From Blasia pusilla (lineage: Eukaryota; Marchantiophyta; Marchantiopsida; Blasiales): a stretch of DNA of 64,000 nt. Shown here in pieces: positions 10,170 through 21,900 of the stretch. Under the pieces are notes generated by a model. That model searched no databases and was not told where the DNA came from. It was given only the letters and a program-made list of their open reading frames with translations. A program made the position numbers and the translations under genes. Every line of letters starts with the position of its first letter. Position 1 is the stretch's first letter. The stretch spans positions 34,534,001 through 34,598,000 of the forward strand of contig CM114271.1 of the NCBI GenBank assembly GCA_050084515.1, in the 5' to 3' direction.

Positions 10170-12420
10170 AAATGGTGAAAAAAATATCATAAATAGGAAA
10201 TTTCCAAAATGGAGAAAATTAATGCTTGGATACTCTTCATGAAATATTTCTAGTCATGGAGATGTGATTTGAATATTTTTGTTGGATATTTCTTGCAAGC
10301 CCAACAAATGAAGAGCTATAGTGGAAAGCCCTCAAACACTTGTTGCAATTTTGCATTTTGATATGAAAGAAGATGGTGCAAATAAAAGTAAAGATTGATT
10401 TTTTACATGAAACTCTCTTATTCGAATTCTTTTAAAAATTTTATCCTAAAATTTGAAGAAAAATCCTTGTCTCTTTTCCCTTCTTAATTTGGGAGAAAAA
10501 AAATCCCCATTTCATTCTCCAAAATTGATTTCTGTATTTAATACATTAAATCAGTCTCATTGTTTTGAAAATAACAAATTTTTCCTACCATTCTCTTGTT
10601 TTCTCACCTTGTCTTAAAAAAGAACTTCAATTTGTTCCAAAATAAATGGAAATTTTCCTCACGTCTATTCATCCTCGAGTTAGTGGGACATAGGTTAGAA
10701 GTGGGTTGTAATTCAAGAGGGGCTCATGTAAAAAAAGCTGCACTCCAAGACGTTCGAACTTGGGATATGCATCCCTATAGTTAACATGTCCTCCATGACG
10801 CTTAAACTCAAGACCCGCATCAATGTAGTTAACATGTCCTCCATTCCACCCGAGTCTCCTGCATGTTATGAAGGGTATTAATAAGTTACTTACTCTCTTA
10901 TCATGTGATTTAGGGATCTTGACCTCGAGTTAACTGACCGGAGGTCCGGAGGATAACTAGGCGGTAGGAAAATTTCCACCCAACCAAGTTTGAAAATCCC
11001 ATTATTTTTAAAAATTTTAAAACATATGGGAAAATTAATAAATGAGAGGGGAACTTGGAGAATTTATGGAAGATTGAGGGAAATAATTGAATTAATTAAT
11101 TATGTATAGAAATGAGAACCTATAACTTTTTCTTCTTCTCTTTCTCCCATTATCCCCTAAGCTTAGTGTAGGGAAGCGCTAAGAAAAATTCACTCGAATG
11201 GCTTGACGCACAACATGCATAGAGAACTTGGTAGAAAATTACCGATTCCGTTGATAATATTATTTTAGTTGCCTAGGAAACGTAATTTCCCTATGTAGTT
11301 GAATGAATTGACATTTAGACCCACATTTTGCAATCAATAAGGTGTCTCAAAGCTATCCTTGTGTGGGGCATAAGAGCCACTTTGTTATAGGCTTCATATG
11401 TGGCCTCTCACTAATATGTTTATAGCAAACTTACAAATACCATGAAACCTATTTTGGAAGCTTAAGTCCTCCAACAACATACCCTACCCCATTTTGACTT
11501 AGGGCAAGCCATTCTATCCCAAAGTTATGGGCGTGGGGTTTCTTTGAGCATAGTAGAAAAGAATGACCGTGGATGGTGACTGTTTCCTTTCTGGAGGCAC
11601 ACGAGCCTATGATGTATTCACAAGTCCACATTCATCCCCTTACATATAAGTCAAAATTATTTCGGCATGAAACCATTTATTAACCATAAAATTATTTCGG
11701 CATGAAAACATCGCACACATAGTTGTGAAAGAGTCATTCCCTATGTCCAAAAAAATTAAAGAATTCTATGGGGAAGTGGGTACCGTGTGTGGAAACTTGT
11801 AACCCCTTCTAACTCATTGGGCCCACTATGTATGTGATCTGTTTTTCCAACCATAAATTTGAATGACCCTATCTAAGTGAAGGGTGGATGGGAGCAATTC
11901 CAAATTTTTTTGGGAAAAATGGAAGAAAATGAAGGAAAAAAGTGTAGGGAAAAGAAGCTTAGAAGAGGCTTTTGAATTTCTCAAGCCTTTTTTTATTTAG
12001 TTTTTTATTAAGTAAACTGAATGGACTTAAAATTTGCATTTGTCCTATGACTATGTATCTCCTTTATCATAGCGTGATGGATTCTCTCATCACCTTGTAA
12101 ATTGAAACCTTTCATGGATGTAATTATTTCTTCTTAATTTTTTAAAAGGATTCTACATTACTTCCTATTTAATTATTTCTTTGATTTTTACAATCCCAAC
12201 CACATCCATCAATTTTTCCAAGGACCCACATCCATCCATATAATTGAAATAATCATGTGTACCTCCTGAAATGAGAAATCTATGATCGAGCATGCATATA
12301 AATGCATGCTTCTAAAAATACATAGAAAAAATTCAGAATTTGTTTCTTTTCCACCTTTATAAAAATTACGAATATTTCCATTTTCTTTTTGCATTTGTTG
12401 CCTCCTCCCCTTGTTGGGAT
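10170..12420. other. Non-coding, AT-rich
   Basis: No frame longer than about 60 codons and no domain was found. A small direct repeat (AAAATTATTTCGGCATGAAA, at about 11653 and again near 11690) lies inside. Confidence 0.5.
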
Positions 12421-12425
12421 GTCAT

Positions 12426-12705
12426 TGCCTTTCCTTGTCCTCTTATGAGATTTGTTCTTTTAATAAAGGTGACACTTCACTTATTCATCCATATAAACCT
12501 CCTCCCGTTCTTGCAATGATATTACCTTTGCTTGTCCTCTATCTTAGGTTTTTTTTCTTTAATAAAGGTGACACTTCACTTATTCATCCACATAAACATC
12601 CTCCCGTTATTGGGATGATATTACCTTTCCTTGCCCTCTTTCTTAGGTTTGTTTTCTTTAATAAAGGTGATACTTCACTTATTCATCCCCACAAACGTTC
12701 CCGTC
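12426..12705. repeat. Three-copy tandem repeat, unit 99 bp
   Basis: The string AATAAAGGTGACACTTCACT occurs at 12462 and 12561, and with one change at 12660, giving an exact 99-base period. Because 99 is a multiple of three, one frame stays open and reads a 33-residue repeat (NKGDTSLIHP). That openness follows from the period and is not good evidence for a gene. Confidence 0.9.
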
Positions 12706-12719
12706 TTTTGTAACCTCAG

Positions 12720-14650
12720 AACGGATAAATGCGTACTGCAATCATGTTGGAAGACATGGCGAATTTAAAAGCTCTCCATAAGTCCATAACCCCGATACAA
12801 ACTGCGTATATGTATTATTTATGTTAGAGAGTGCCTTCTTATTCGCAAACATGAGACAACAAAGTAAGAAAATATTTTCTATTTCACTAACATCAAGAAA
12901 ATGTTTCTCTTCTCTACGGGGGGATAAACACAAAGATTATATGTTGCACAAAGTGCAACATGATTATTCCCCTTCACTCCCGTCACCCCACTAGTAAATA
13001 CATATCCACCTTACCAGCGAGGCGTCCTTAATGTAGGCCTTCGCTTCGAATCCGGACGGAAATACTGCAGCTCTTTTGAAAGAATCTTCTTGGACAGTCG
13101 TTTTCTTTCCGCTCCGTACCTGGCCACGCCCAGCTTTTTGAAATGGAATGAAAAAAAAAGAAAGGACCCACAACGTAAAATCCATGTCAGTCGGACTCTT
13201 CAGGCACCGCAACGGCTCCTGGGAATGGATGCGAGGGAAGGCGGTGGGGTTCCGGGACGCACCGATTTGAATATGCGGTTTCGGAACACGCAATTTTGCG
13301 CGGTGCGTGGGGTTGGGGCCGGGGAATATGCAAGCGAGCGTGATTGTGGTCTGCGCGGACGTAAGCGGAAGAATGAATCGTATCCGGGGAAGATGGATTC
13401 TTCGTTCTCCGCTGGAAGATGGGGAATTTGAGGAGCTTCGCAGCAGGAGTCCATCTGCGCATCGGGAGAGATTAGAAAGCAGCTCATGCACGCACGAGGA
13501 GAAAAGGAATCGGTAGCATGGGAAGTTGCGTTGTGTGAAAGGTTGGAGGGTAACTCAACGCGTGCGCTCCCGTGTAAAAGAGCGCATTTCGTGGTCATCT
13601 GTGGACTGTTCTCTGCAGAGCTTTCAACGGGGAAAAGGCTGGACATGTTGAGGACGGAAAGGAAAAGAAAACGCTGTGGACCAGTCCACGCATCCGACTC
13701 GTTCGTTCGAGAGATTTTAATCTCCGCTTTTCACGCCTTTTCACATTCTCCTTCAATTCATGCAACTTTTCCAATGCCGAGGGCCGTTTGCACACGATAG
13801 CGTTTTGGACTGTTATGAAACGAGTATTTGCCGATGCATTTACTTCTCTCTCCCTTTCAGAGCACACTACACAACTCGTGGAGTCCTCCAGCTCAAGTCT
13901 TGTCTCCACTCCGTCCCATATATCTCGCTGGATTGAAGCGGCGAGAGTTGGACCTGGACATCAATAAACCAGTGGCTGCCCGGAGGCAACCCTGGTCGGC
14001 AGTAGGCTATGGCGGATTCTATTCGGCGGTGTCACCCGTTGTTTTCTCTTCTCTCACCTCATTTTTCCCTCGGGGTTTCCCTCATCATTACCTAGTAAAA
14101 CTTCAAACAAAAAAGAATATTGAAGAGGAAACATTTATTCTGGGGCACAACGTCCATCACTCCCTTTTACTCCCACATCAAACTCTCGACACGCGACTAA
14201 TTTTTTCCACTCTACACATGAGATAAGGAACGAAAATAAGGATTATCTTTTGACTCGGACGCAAGAAGCAAAAGTACCTGTAGGATGTGGACGAGTACCT
14301 TGAAAATAAGAGAAACATGACAGAATCTCGAATCTACGAACGCATCCGAGGAGAAGGAGAAAGGTGCCGGTCGTTAGTAGTAGTCGTAGTAGTAGTCTCC
14401 AGGAGTACCTTCAACGGCTCATACAATCAATCAATCAGTCGATCGGTCAGTCTCTCTTTCTTTCTGGTGGTAGCCGTTCAAAATCTGGAGCGAGAGGGAT
14501 GCCTACAGCGGCGAATCTGTCTGGCAATGTAGTCGTTGACACGCCGAGACCCGCAAATCTCCTCCCGTCTTCGCACAAGCACAGGCGATGATTGCCGGGA
14601 ACGAGCGAACGGTCTCTTGACGCGCCGACGGCGCTTAACCGTCGCCGTCG
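12720..14650. other. No recognised gene; GC-rich island 13.0-14.0 kb
   Basis: GC-rich sequence between about 13.0 and 14.0 kb has overlapping open stretches on both strands, none with a domain. The island may be a promoter or exon of an unrecognised transcript. The segment 14.1-14.3 kb returns to average composition. Confidence 0.35.
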
Positions 14651-14660
14651 CCGTCGCTCC

Positions 14661-14700
14661 AGCCGTATATAGGTCGCCTGCCCCATCACTCTACCGTATC
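14661..14700 (+). promoter_or_regulatory. Candidate core promoter (TATA box)
   Basis: GTATATAGG at about 14663-14671 is a fair TATA box in GC-rich surroundings. It is followed about 40 bases on by a C-rich tract. It lies about 2 kb upstream of the phytocyanin start codon. It could serve that gene if the 5' UTR contains an intron; a splice-acceptor-like GTGCAG sits at 16640-16645 just before the start. This is inference only. Confidence 0.3.
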
Positions 14701-14704
14701 TACC

Positions 14705-14750
14705 GTCCCCGTCCCCGACCCCGCCCCCGCCCCCGCCCCCGCCCCCGCGC
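14705..14750. repeat. C-rich tract; G-quadruplex motif on the minus strand
   Basis: Six or more runs of four to five cytosines separated by single bases (CCCCCG units) occur in a row. The minus strand thus has at least four G-runs with one-base loops, the classic form for a stable quadruplex. It lies about 40 bases downstream of the candidate TATA box. Confidence 0.8.
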
Positions 14751-14759
14751 CTGCCGTCT

Positions 14760-16640
14760 GTCTCTGGTCAGTACTCTCTGGAACACACCTCCCTTTCGGC
14801 CGCGCCTTGGCGTGGGACCGGATACTGGACGGACGGAAGAAGGGACAGAGTGAGTGAGTGGCTGGCTGACTGGAAGGAAACACGGCTGCTCAGTAGAGAC
14901 ATCGTTTATATCTATCGGTCAGTCTCCACACCTCAAGAGAGCCTGGCTGTTCTGTAATTCCGCTCAATTTCTCTCTTCCTCAGCTCTTGCTTGTGAGGCT
15001 GAGCTCGCGGCTCCCGCGGGGAACAGGCATCAAGCTTCGCACCTCTCCCCTCGTTGTACTCGGCTACCCGTCAGTCGATTCATGTAGCTGCTGAGCATCC
15101 GATCTGGCAGAGCGAGGCGAGGCTGTTGTGTTGCGAGTCTAGTGAGGCGAGCGGAGGTATACTGAGACAGGGAGCAAGTGCACTGCGAACAAGAAGAATC
15201 AAGTAGGTTGCGCAAATGTGATTGATCAATGCTGGTATCCGATCTTCTGGTTTACTGATCGGTTGCAGGAGTCGTAAGAAGCGAGGTGAATGTCTTGTTT
15301 GACAAGCACCACGTGCTCTCTGCACTGTAGCTGTTCCTACAGGGAGGCGGTGGGAAAGAATTCGAGGCTCGCACGATTTAATGGGGAACGTTGTCCTCGG
15401 AGCTGATCGCATTCTGTTTGAGCTTAGGAATGCTGGGCAGTAACGATGGCGGGACAAGTGTGTTGTCCTAGATGTCACTTGGGGGAATTACCTCTCTATT
15501 GGACAGCGGTGTAACTTGTCTGGTAGGATCGACTGCCCTAAGACCTCATACAGATGAGTCTGCTCATTAAATCTGTGTGGGTGAACGAGGTACGCAACGG
15601 TTCTGCAGGCCCTACAAGGGAAATGTAGCATCCAACAACGATGGTGCAGCGGTAGAGTTCCCGAGCTTCCACAGTTCACAATGTTCGTGTGGACTTTTTT
15701 CCTCCAGTGAGTAGGACTAAGTGCTCTCGCCGAGACGCTTGAGTACATCATGTCAACTCAACCCGACTTCCCTCCACAGGTCCTAGTGAACTGGCCCGTT
15801 TTGAACGTCCCAAAGGAATTGGCGATAGTGTATCCCGATACACGCCCACACCCGTCACGAGCTCAAGCAGGTGATGTCTACAGCTCTTGGACCCGCAATG
15901 CATCCAGCTCCCGTCGGTGTCACAAGGTCAGCGTTGCACATTCCAATCGCTGCAGCCGTTTGATGCCCCTATGACGTAACAGAGAGGGTGGGCGCCCTGT
16001 ACGACCATCACCACAGTAGGAAATGCCGATTCTGGTATCGTCTTGGCGTCAGCGTAGTTGTCGTCTCTCCCATCGCTTGTCCCCTTTCGTTTGGTTTTGG
16101 GGACTCATGGGGTCGTCGAAACTCGGAAACCTTTCAGGTTTAATCTACCTGAAAATGATGTGTTCGGTGGTAGAAGCCCGTACTCACTCATTCCAGCGTC
16201 GCATTGCACATGCCGTCAGCATCAGTTGGATGTGTAGGTTTGCATTGCATGTAGATCGTGCAACACTCGGTCACAGTATCTCTTTTTCCACGTATCCTTA
16301 CCTTTTAATGCGGTTCGAGAATAGAGTCTGCTCGTAGGCATTGTGGTCTTCAGCTGGTCTGCGGAAGTCTTGGTTTCTCGATGCTGTAAATTTAGTGCAG
16401 ATCGGGGTTCTCCCTCCGACTTGTCAGTGAAGTAGAAATACTAATGTATAGGGTTGTGCATTGTAAATGCCATTCGAGTTATAGTTCGACAGTATGATGC
16501 ATCCCAAATGATCCAAAATTTTCCGTCGGAATTCGCCGAACTCGCTCCAGAGATGGCGCACTTCGTAGTTGTGCAGTTGCTGCTCCATTTTCATGAGTTA
16601 TAGTCACTTGGATGCTGAGAAAGCGATATTGGCGTGAGTG
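14760..16640. other. Upstream region of the phytocyanin gene
   Basis: No protein domain was found. Short open stretches occur (for example 15750-15974 and 16023-16337 on the plus strand) but lack recognisable content. The region probably contains promoter, 5' UTR and perhaps a leader intron for the gene starting at 16653. Confidence 0.4.
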
Positions 16641-16652
16641 CAGGTGGCCGCC

Positions 16653-18334
16653 ATGGGTGTCCGCGTGAGCAGTTGCCAATTGTGCTTCCTCTTGGTGATT
16701 CTTGTGGGAGCTCCGTACTTCCATAATGTTGAAGCAAAAACTTTGAGAGTCGGTGGCGTACTCGGATGGACTAACATGGACCTTACCACGGCTAATTCTC
16801 CAAACTACAACACTTGGGCTAATTCACAAACCATCGAGGTCGGCGATGTGTTAGGTAAGTGGGTGTACTGTAACCGATCTGGAATAGATATTAAAAGCAG
16901 AGTCTTGGATTCGAACAGTCAGTGGCGTGTGGTGTCGAGATGCTGGTATTCCTCACAGTGAGAACTGGACATGAGTTTATTTTCCTGGTTGTCGCTCTCC
17001 CGTCTCGCCATGTTTCGTGTAAACGGCAGAGACGTGATTGGATTAAAGGCGGCGCATGGAAGTTGACCATGCGCAATCGTTGTTGCAGTTTTCAACTCCG
17101 TCGCCAACGTTCACAATGTTTATGAATTCCCAACGCAAGCCGCGTACGACACGTGCTCTTTCACTGCCGCGACACTACTCTCCGACGGTTCATCCGGAAC
17201 GTTTTCGGTACGAGTCCTGATTAGTAATTCCATGGATTCTCTTGCATAGTCGGTTTGTAAGGACCGAGTTCTATTGCGTTCTTCGTTCTAATCGCAGTCC
17301 TCTGTATGCTTGCCTATCGCAGTGGACAGCTCCTGCCGCGGGTGAGTACTTCTTCGGTTGCTCTGTTGGAATGGAGGCATCGCATTGCGCGCAGGGACAG
17401 AAGTTCGCAGCTAGAGTGTTTCAGCCGACAGCCGATGCGCCCGCGCCTCCTCCCACTGCCGGAGGACCTGTTCTAGCTCCCACCACCCCACCACCCTCTC
17501 CGCCGCCACCAGCTGTCCTCCCTCCCCCTCCAACTGCAGCCCCCGTCGCTCCCATTCCCGCCCCAACTCCACCACCGGTTCTCCCACCACCCGCTCCAGC
17601 TCCCCTAACAGCACCCCCAACCCCAGCGCCCGTTGCCGCAGTGCCTACTCCAGCACCCGTCGTAACCCCACCAACCCCAGCCCCGGTCGTGGCCCCGCCA
17701 ACTGCAGCCCCAGTTCCAGCTCCAGTCACTACCCCACCAACGCCCGCTCCTTCCACCGCTGTACCCATACCAGCTCCCACTACGGCTGCACCGACGCCAG
17801 CTCCCACCACAGCCACACCCACGCCAGCTCCGACTACGGTCCCAGTAGCGGCTCCGGCACCCAGACCTGTGGCTCCCGCCCCCACCCCCAAGGGCAAGGC
17901 CCCAGCTCCCACCCCTAAGCGTGCCCCGGTTCCAGCTCCGGCCCCATCGCCATTCCTTGGACCTCCTGCGCCTCCGAGCGAGACTACACCCGTCGCCCCC
18001 GCGATCGCACCCTCGGCTGTCCCGACACCACCGGTAAGTGAAAGATCTAGCTTCCTTGTGGATTTCGTCGTTCTCCGCCGTCACTTCCTACCACCGACGG
18101 GATCCTGCACTCTTTGTATTCAGCAGGATGCTGCATTAGGTACTCTCTCGGTGGTGTCCGATTTCACTGAGCGTTTACGGCCTGATTGCTTGGTGTCAGC
18201 GTTTGGATCAGCGTTTCTAACAGTTTATTTGCCTGTGCGACCTGTCACAGAGCGCCGGCATCATCAACACCCCTTACACATGGAGAGCTGTGGTGCTTGC
18301 TGCTGCTCTTTTGGCGGCCCTGACAATGTACTAA
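16653..18334 (+). CDS. Phytocyanin (stellacyanin-type) with AGP-like stalk and GPI anchor
   Basis: Exons 16653-16854, 17089-17207, 17323-18033 and 18251-18334 join in phase and give 371 residues. All introns are GT-AG. The start has a strong context (GCCGCCATGG). Residues 1-28 form a signal peptide. The plastocyanin-like domain covers about 29-142. All type 1 copper ligands are visible: His76 (NVHNVYEF), Cys120 (FFGC), His128 and axial Gln133 (GQKF). The Gln in the axial place is the stellacyanin pattern. Cys90 and Cys129 should form the usual disulfide. Residues about 143-344 are a Pro/Ala/Thr-rich tract with APTP and PAP repeats, a likely arabinogalactan glycomodule. The last exon encodes a hydrophobic tail (VVLAAALLAALTMY) fitting a GPI signal. 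Expected place: outer face of the plasma membrane, with electron transfer or cell-wall roles known for the family. Confidence 0.93.
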
Positions 18335-18599
18335 GAAACAATGGAGTGACAGTCGTCCGCTACTTATTAAATATGGCTTTTCGTCCATAGCCTTCGAAAG
18401 GACCCGGACATTCTTCCTTCGTCGATTTGGTCCGTTGCTGAACGTAACCTGTAGATGGATGGTACTGGCTGGCATTCCAAGCGCAATCTTCGAAAGCCTG
18501 GCCGCTGAGATGCAGACGCCTCTGTACTAAAAAAACAGTTGGGTGAGGCTATTCTTCACCATGTTAGAAATCCATTCTGTGTGCGCGACTCGCATAAAC

Positions 18600-18676
18600 A
18601 ATTAATTCTTATGTCCTGCGCCGAACCACAGGACTTCTAAAAGTTAATTCTTATGGTCTATGCCCAGCCATAGACA
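18600..18676. repeat. Two small hairpins between convergent genes
   Basis: TTAATTCTTATG occurs twice, each time followed at once by a small hairpin: GTCCTG pairs with CAGGAC (18613-18634), and GTCTATG pairs with CATAGAC (18656-18675). They lie between the 3' ends of the phytocyanin (+) and the membrane protein (-) genes. They could be part of 3' UTR or transcript-end signals. Confidence 0.5.
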
Positions 18677-18915
18677 GTTTTGACAGTAGATTTAAAACCA
18701 GAATAGTATCTATGCTACATACTTCTGATGTAACTTTCGCTTCCAACTGGTTTGCTGCTGGGTGATTCTGCCTCACGGCGGTTGAATCGATGCGGAATAT
18801 TTTATATTGTATAGTTTTCTCAAAGATCTCAACAAGTGCATGTGTTACCACAACTCCGAAGTAATGGCCCAGTCGGCTGTTCTGTTTCCCCGTTGGCTTC
18901 CTGGTCTCGACAAAT

Positions 18916-21900
18916 TCATCTGGCACTGTCGTCCTCGCTTTCGTCCGTGCTCGATCTTGGCGATCCAATGTCGTAATGTGTCGACTGTGAGTCCTCACTC
19001 CTGCTCGAGGGGCTGGCTGGGTAAGATGACGATTGCCCCCTGTTTTCCCGAATTGAGTAGTGGGTGGAGTGGGAATCAGTGCTTTCGCCTGTCGCTGTCG
19101 AGGAAGGAGAACGAGGAGAGACGGAACCTGACGCCACTCCACTGCTAGATGTGCGCGTGGATGAATATATGCTGTCCAGGTGTCCTTCACTGGGGTCTCC
19201 TTCACTGGCAGTTGCGTTCATACGGTCTATCATTTTCTCCAGCTTTTCCAATCCTCCTCCATGTAGCCTGCGTAGACCATCCATCCACACGCAAACATCA
19301 GATCACAAAGCTCCATCGGTATTCCAACCCTCCTTTCTAGTGAGCGTAACAATGCACTCACTTTATGATATGCTCAGCTTGACGTTGCTGGAGAAACTTG
19401 GGATTCGGAGTAATCACAAAGATTTCGCGTCCCTGCTCCACCGGTGCGCTCGGGATCCAAACCGGGTTGAAAACCTATCATGCATGTCACGTGAGATTAG
19501 TGAACAGTAACGTCTCCAAAAGGGAATCGGATAGTCGTACCGTAAGACACGATTTAGTGAGGAGCAAGCGCATGAGTACGAACCCTTGTCTCGTCGTACG
19601 CAGCGTTCTCAACCTTCACAAACGCGTGCATTTTATCAAACCTCCTCTGCAACCTGTTTTGTCGACAGACGCACACCCCGAGTGCACAGCAGAGGAGAAT
19701 CATGTAAATCATTGCCGTCGAGAGAATCGTCACAGAACTGTTGTAGAAAGTTTTGGTAAAATCTGCATCCCCCCCGTGGAAGAAAACAACAATCACTCTC
19801 CCTCGCGTCAAGCAGCCTCATCAAATGATGGCATTTCCTGCGTATCACTTGGAGGGTTAAGATGCGACAACCATACACCGAAAATTGAGGTCGACTGATG
19901 AAAAAGAGACCGGAGAGGATCGCAACTCCAGCGACTGAGGAGGAAAACTCACGGAAAAATGCGAACCATGCGCCCGCTCCTTCGATCTTGAAAGTTATCA
20001 TTGCGGTAGCTCGGGCCGCAGTGATGGCTGAACGATCACTGGCGTTGGTGGGGTAAACCAACATGATCATAGTACTTACACTGTCTTTGCCCTGCGCAGT
20101 GACATAGCGTCAGTGCTTTCACGCTTCCAGTCCCGTGGTTTGCTCACGCAGTGAGAAGTTTAGGGTCCTGACGGCGTTCAAGTTATGTAATCTAAACCAC
20201 CGAGATAAACTGTCGAGTGTGAGCATCTTCCGTGACGTGGAGGAGGGCTCTGGAGGGACTCGGGCACTTACAACACCGAATCCTTTCCCAAATTCCAGGG
20301 ATGCGAGAGCAGCATTGACCTCAGAAATCGTTCCTAAGAACTGAATTCCTGCGCCGGGAACCTCCACGTACGCGTAGGTAAGATTCCTTTGGGGCGGCAG
20401 AGAAGCCCAAAAGTCACCTACAGTATCTTGATGCTTCGTGTCATTCTCCAATTTTCGAGGCAGAGTAACCATCAAAGCTCCACTGTCGACCTGGAGAACA
20501 ACTTCAAACCCTGAAGGGAGGCCATAGAGTAAATTGTTAGAGCTGAGGGAGGAGACAATCGGTGCCTGAACGAGCTTCGATTTTGAAAGGCAAGCTTAAT
20601 TTTTGATCGCACTGAACCTACCTCCCACTACAGGGCTAGCAGAAGATGCGGCTGAAGGTTGAACACTGATTCCATGGATTGCAACTCCTGTAAGGTAAAC
20701 AGATACATTCACAATGCTGATATTCTGTGGGGCAATGATCGTAGGCTTCAAGTCGGAATCCGCGGTAGAGTCGAATGGTTGGTCGGGAGAAGGCGGAGCG
20801 TTGGCCGATGGGGTAAGAACCGGGAAAGCAGTTCCATTTACAATGACGGACGACTGTGCTGGCGCGGAAGATGGAATATCGGCCGACGTGGGACTAGGTG
20901 CACTTGAATTCGAAACCACCGGAGTAGGAGGAGAAGGTGAAGTTGCATCAGCTGCTGGGACAACTTCAATATGACTGAGTGTGTCCGCTTTTGTTACGAG
21001 CATCTGACGATCCCTGGAACCGATTTTCAACCATCAACGGTAAGCAATTCGTCAGCCCTTGATACGACGGTATGCGTAGAATAACTGAACTGGAGATGGA
21101 CGACAGTTGCGGCACGCAGTGCGTACAACGTTGTTGCACTAAGCAAGAGTTATCACTTCTTACTAAGAGAAAGAGAAGAAGAAGAAGAATTTCGAGGATA
21201 AATCAATCACCTTCGATTAGATGAGGGCCTCTCATTATGAGGGATAGTCAGTTTTGGGTGGCGTTCTTTAACAAACACTTCGACCTTCCCTATTGCGATG
21301 CGATGAAGAGAATCTTCCATCTTGTAAGACATTCTATCCGTACCAACGAAGCCTTTGAAGGGTGTGTACATGAGCACGCATCCGTAGATCCGAGCAAAAC
21401 CTTGCCGAGGAGCCTGCATCACACAAGTAAGCAAGCCTAAGATCTGACCCGGGATAGAGCTACTTCACTGACGACAGCTTTAATCGGAGTCTAACTTGTT
21501 TACCCAGATGGCATACACAGGGGCGATTTGTAGTCCAGGGATTTGTAGTCTGTTCGCACGACTCAGATTGCAGCGCAGAGCCGTGGTCTGAGGTGGAAAT
21601 CTCATTCCTGTTTGTTTTGATCAATGGACCCCGGGTTTGTCATTTTGGCATGCTGCTGTTTTCGTGATGAGTTCACGGCATTCCCAGAAGATGGGCGACT
21701 GTAAGAAATGTATGGCTAGTCAGACTACACGTATGAAATGTATGGAAATGACAAGCTGGATGTTTCTCTGGATGGTGTGATCAATCAACATCATTTGACA
21801 CTCTTTCCGCATTCGTATCTCTGAGTGTAGATTGAGCTGGAAACTTCAGCAATTATGTTATCTGTCGAATAGCCACTTTGAAGTATACAGCTTAGGGTGG

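Noticed and set aside
12411-12713. 100-codon plus-strand frame with a 33-residue repeat
   Set aside because: The openness follows from a 99-bp tandem repeat. No start context, domain or neighbouring exon supports a protein.
13187-13646. Overlapping frames of 91-166 codons on both strands in the 13 kb GC-rich island
   Set aside because: High GC lowers stop frequency on both strands; no domain, no exon chain.
14686-14883. Frame with an (Ala-Gly)n run
   Set aside because: It only reads the C-rich tract on the opposite strand.
17421-17912. Long Gly/Ala/Val-rich frame on the minus strand
   Set aside because: It is the antisense shadow of the Pro-rich stalk of the phytocyanin gene.
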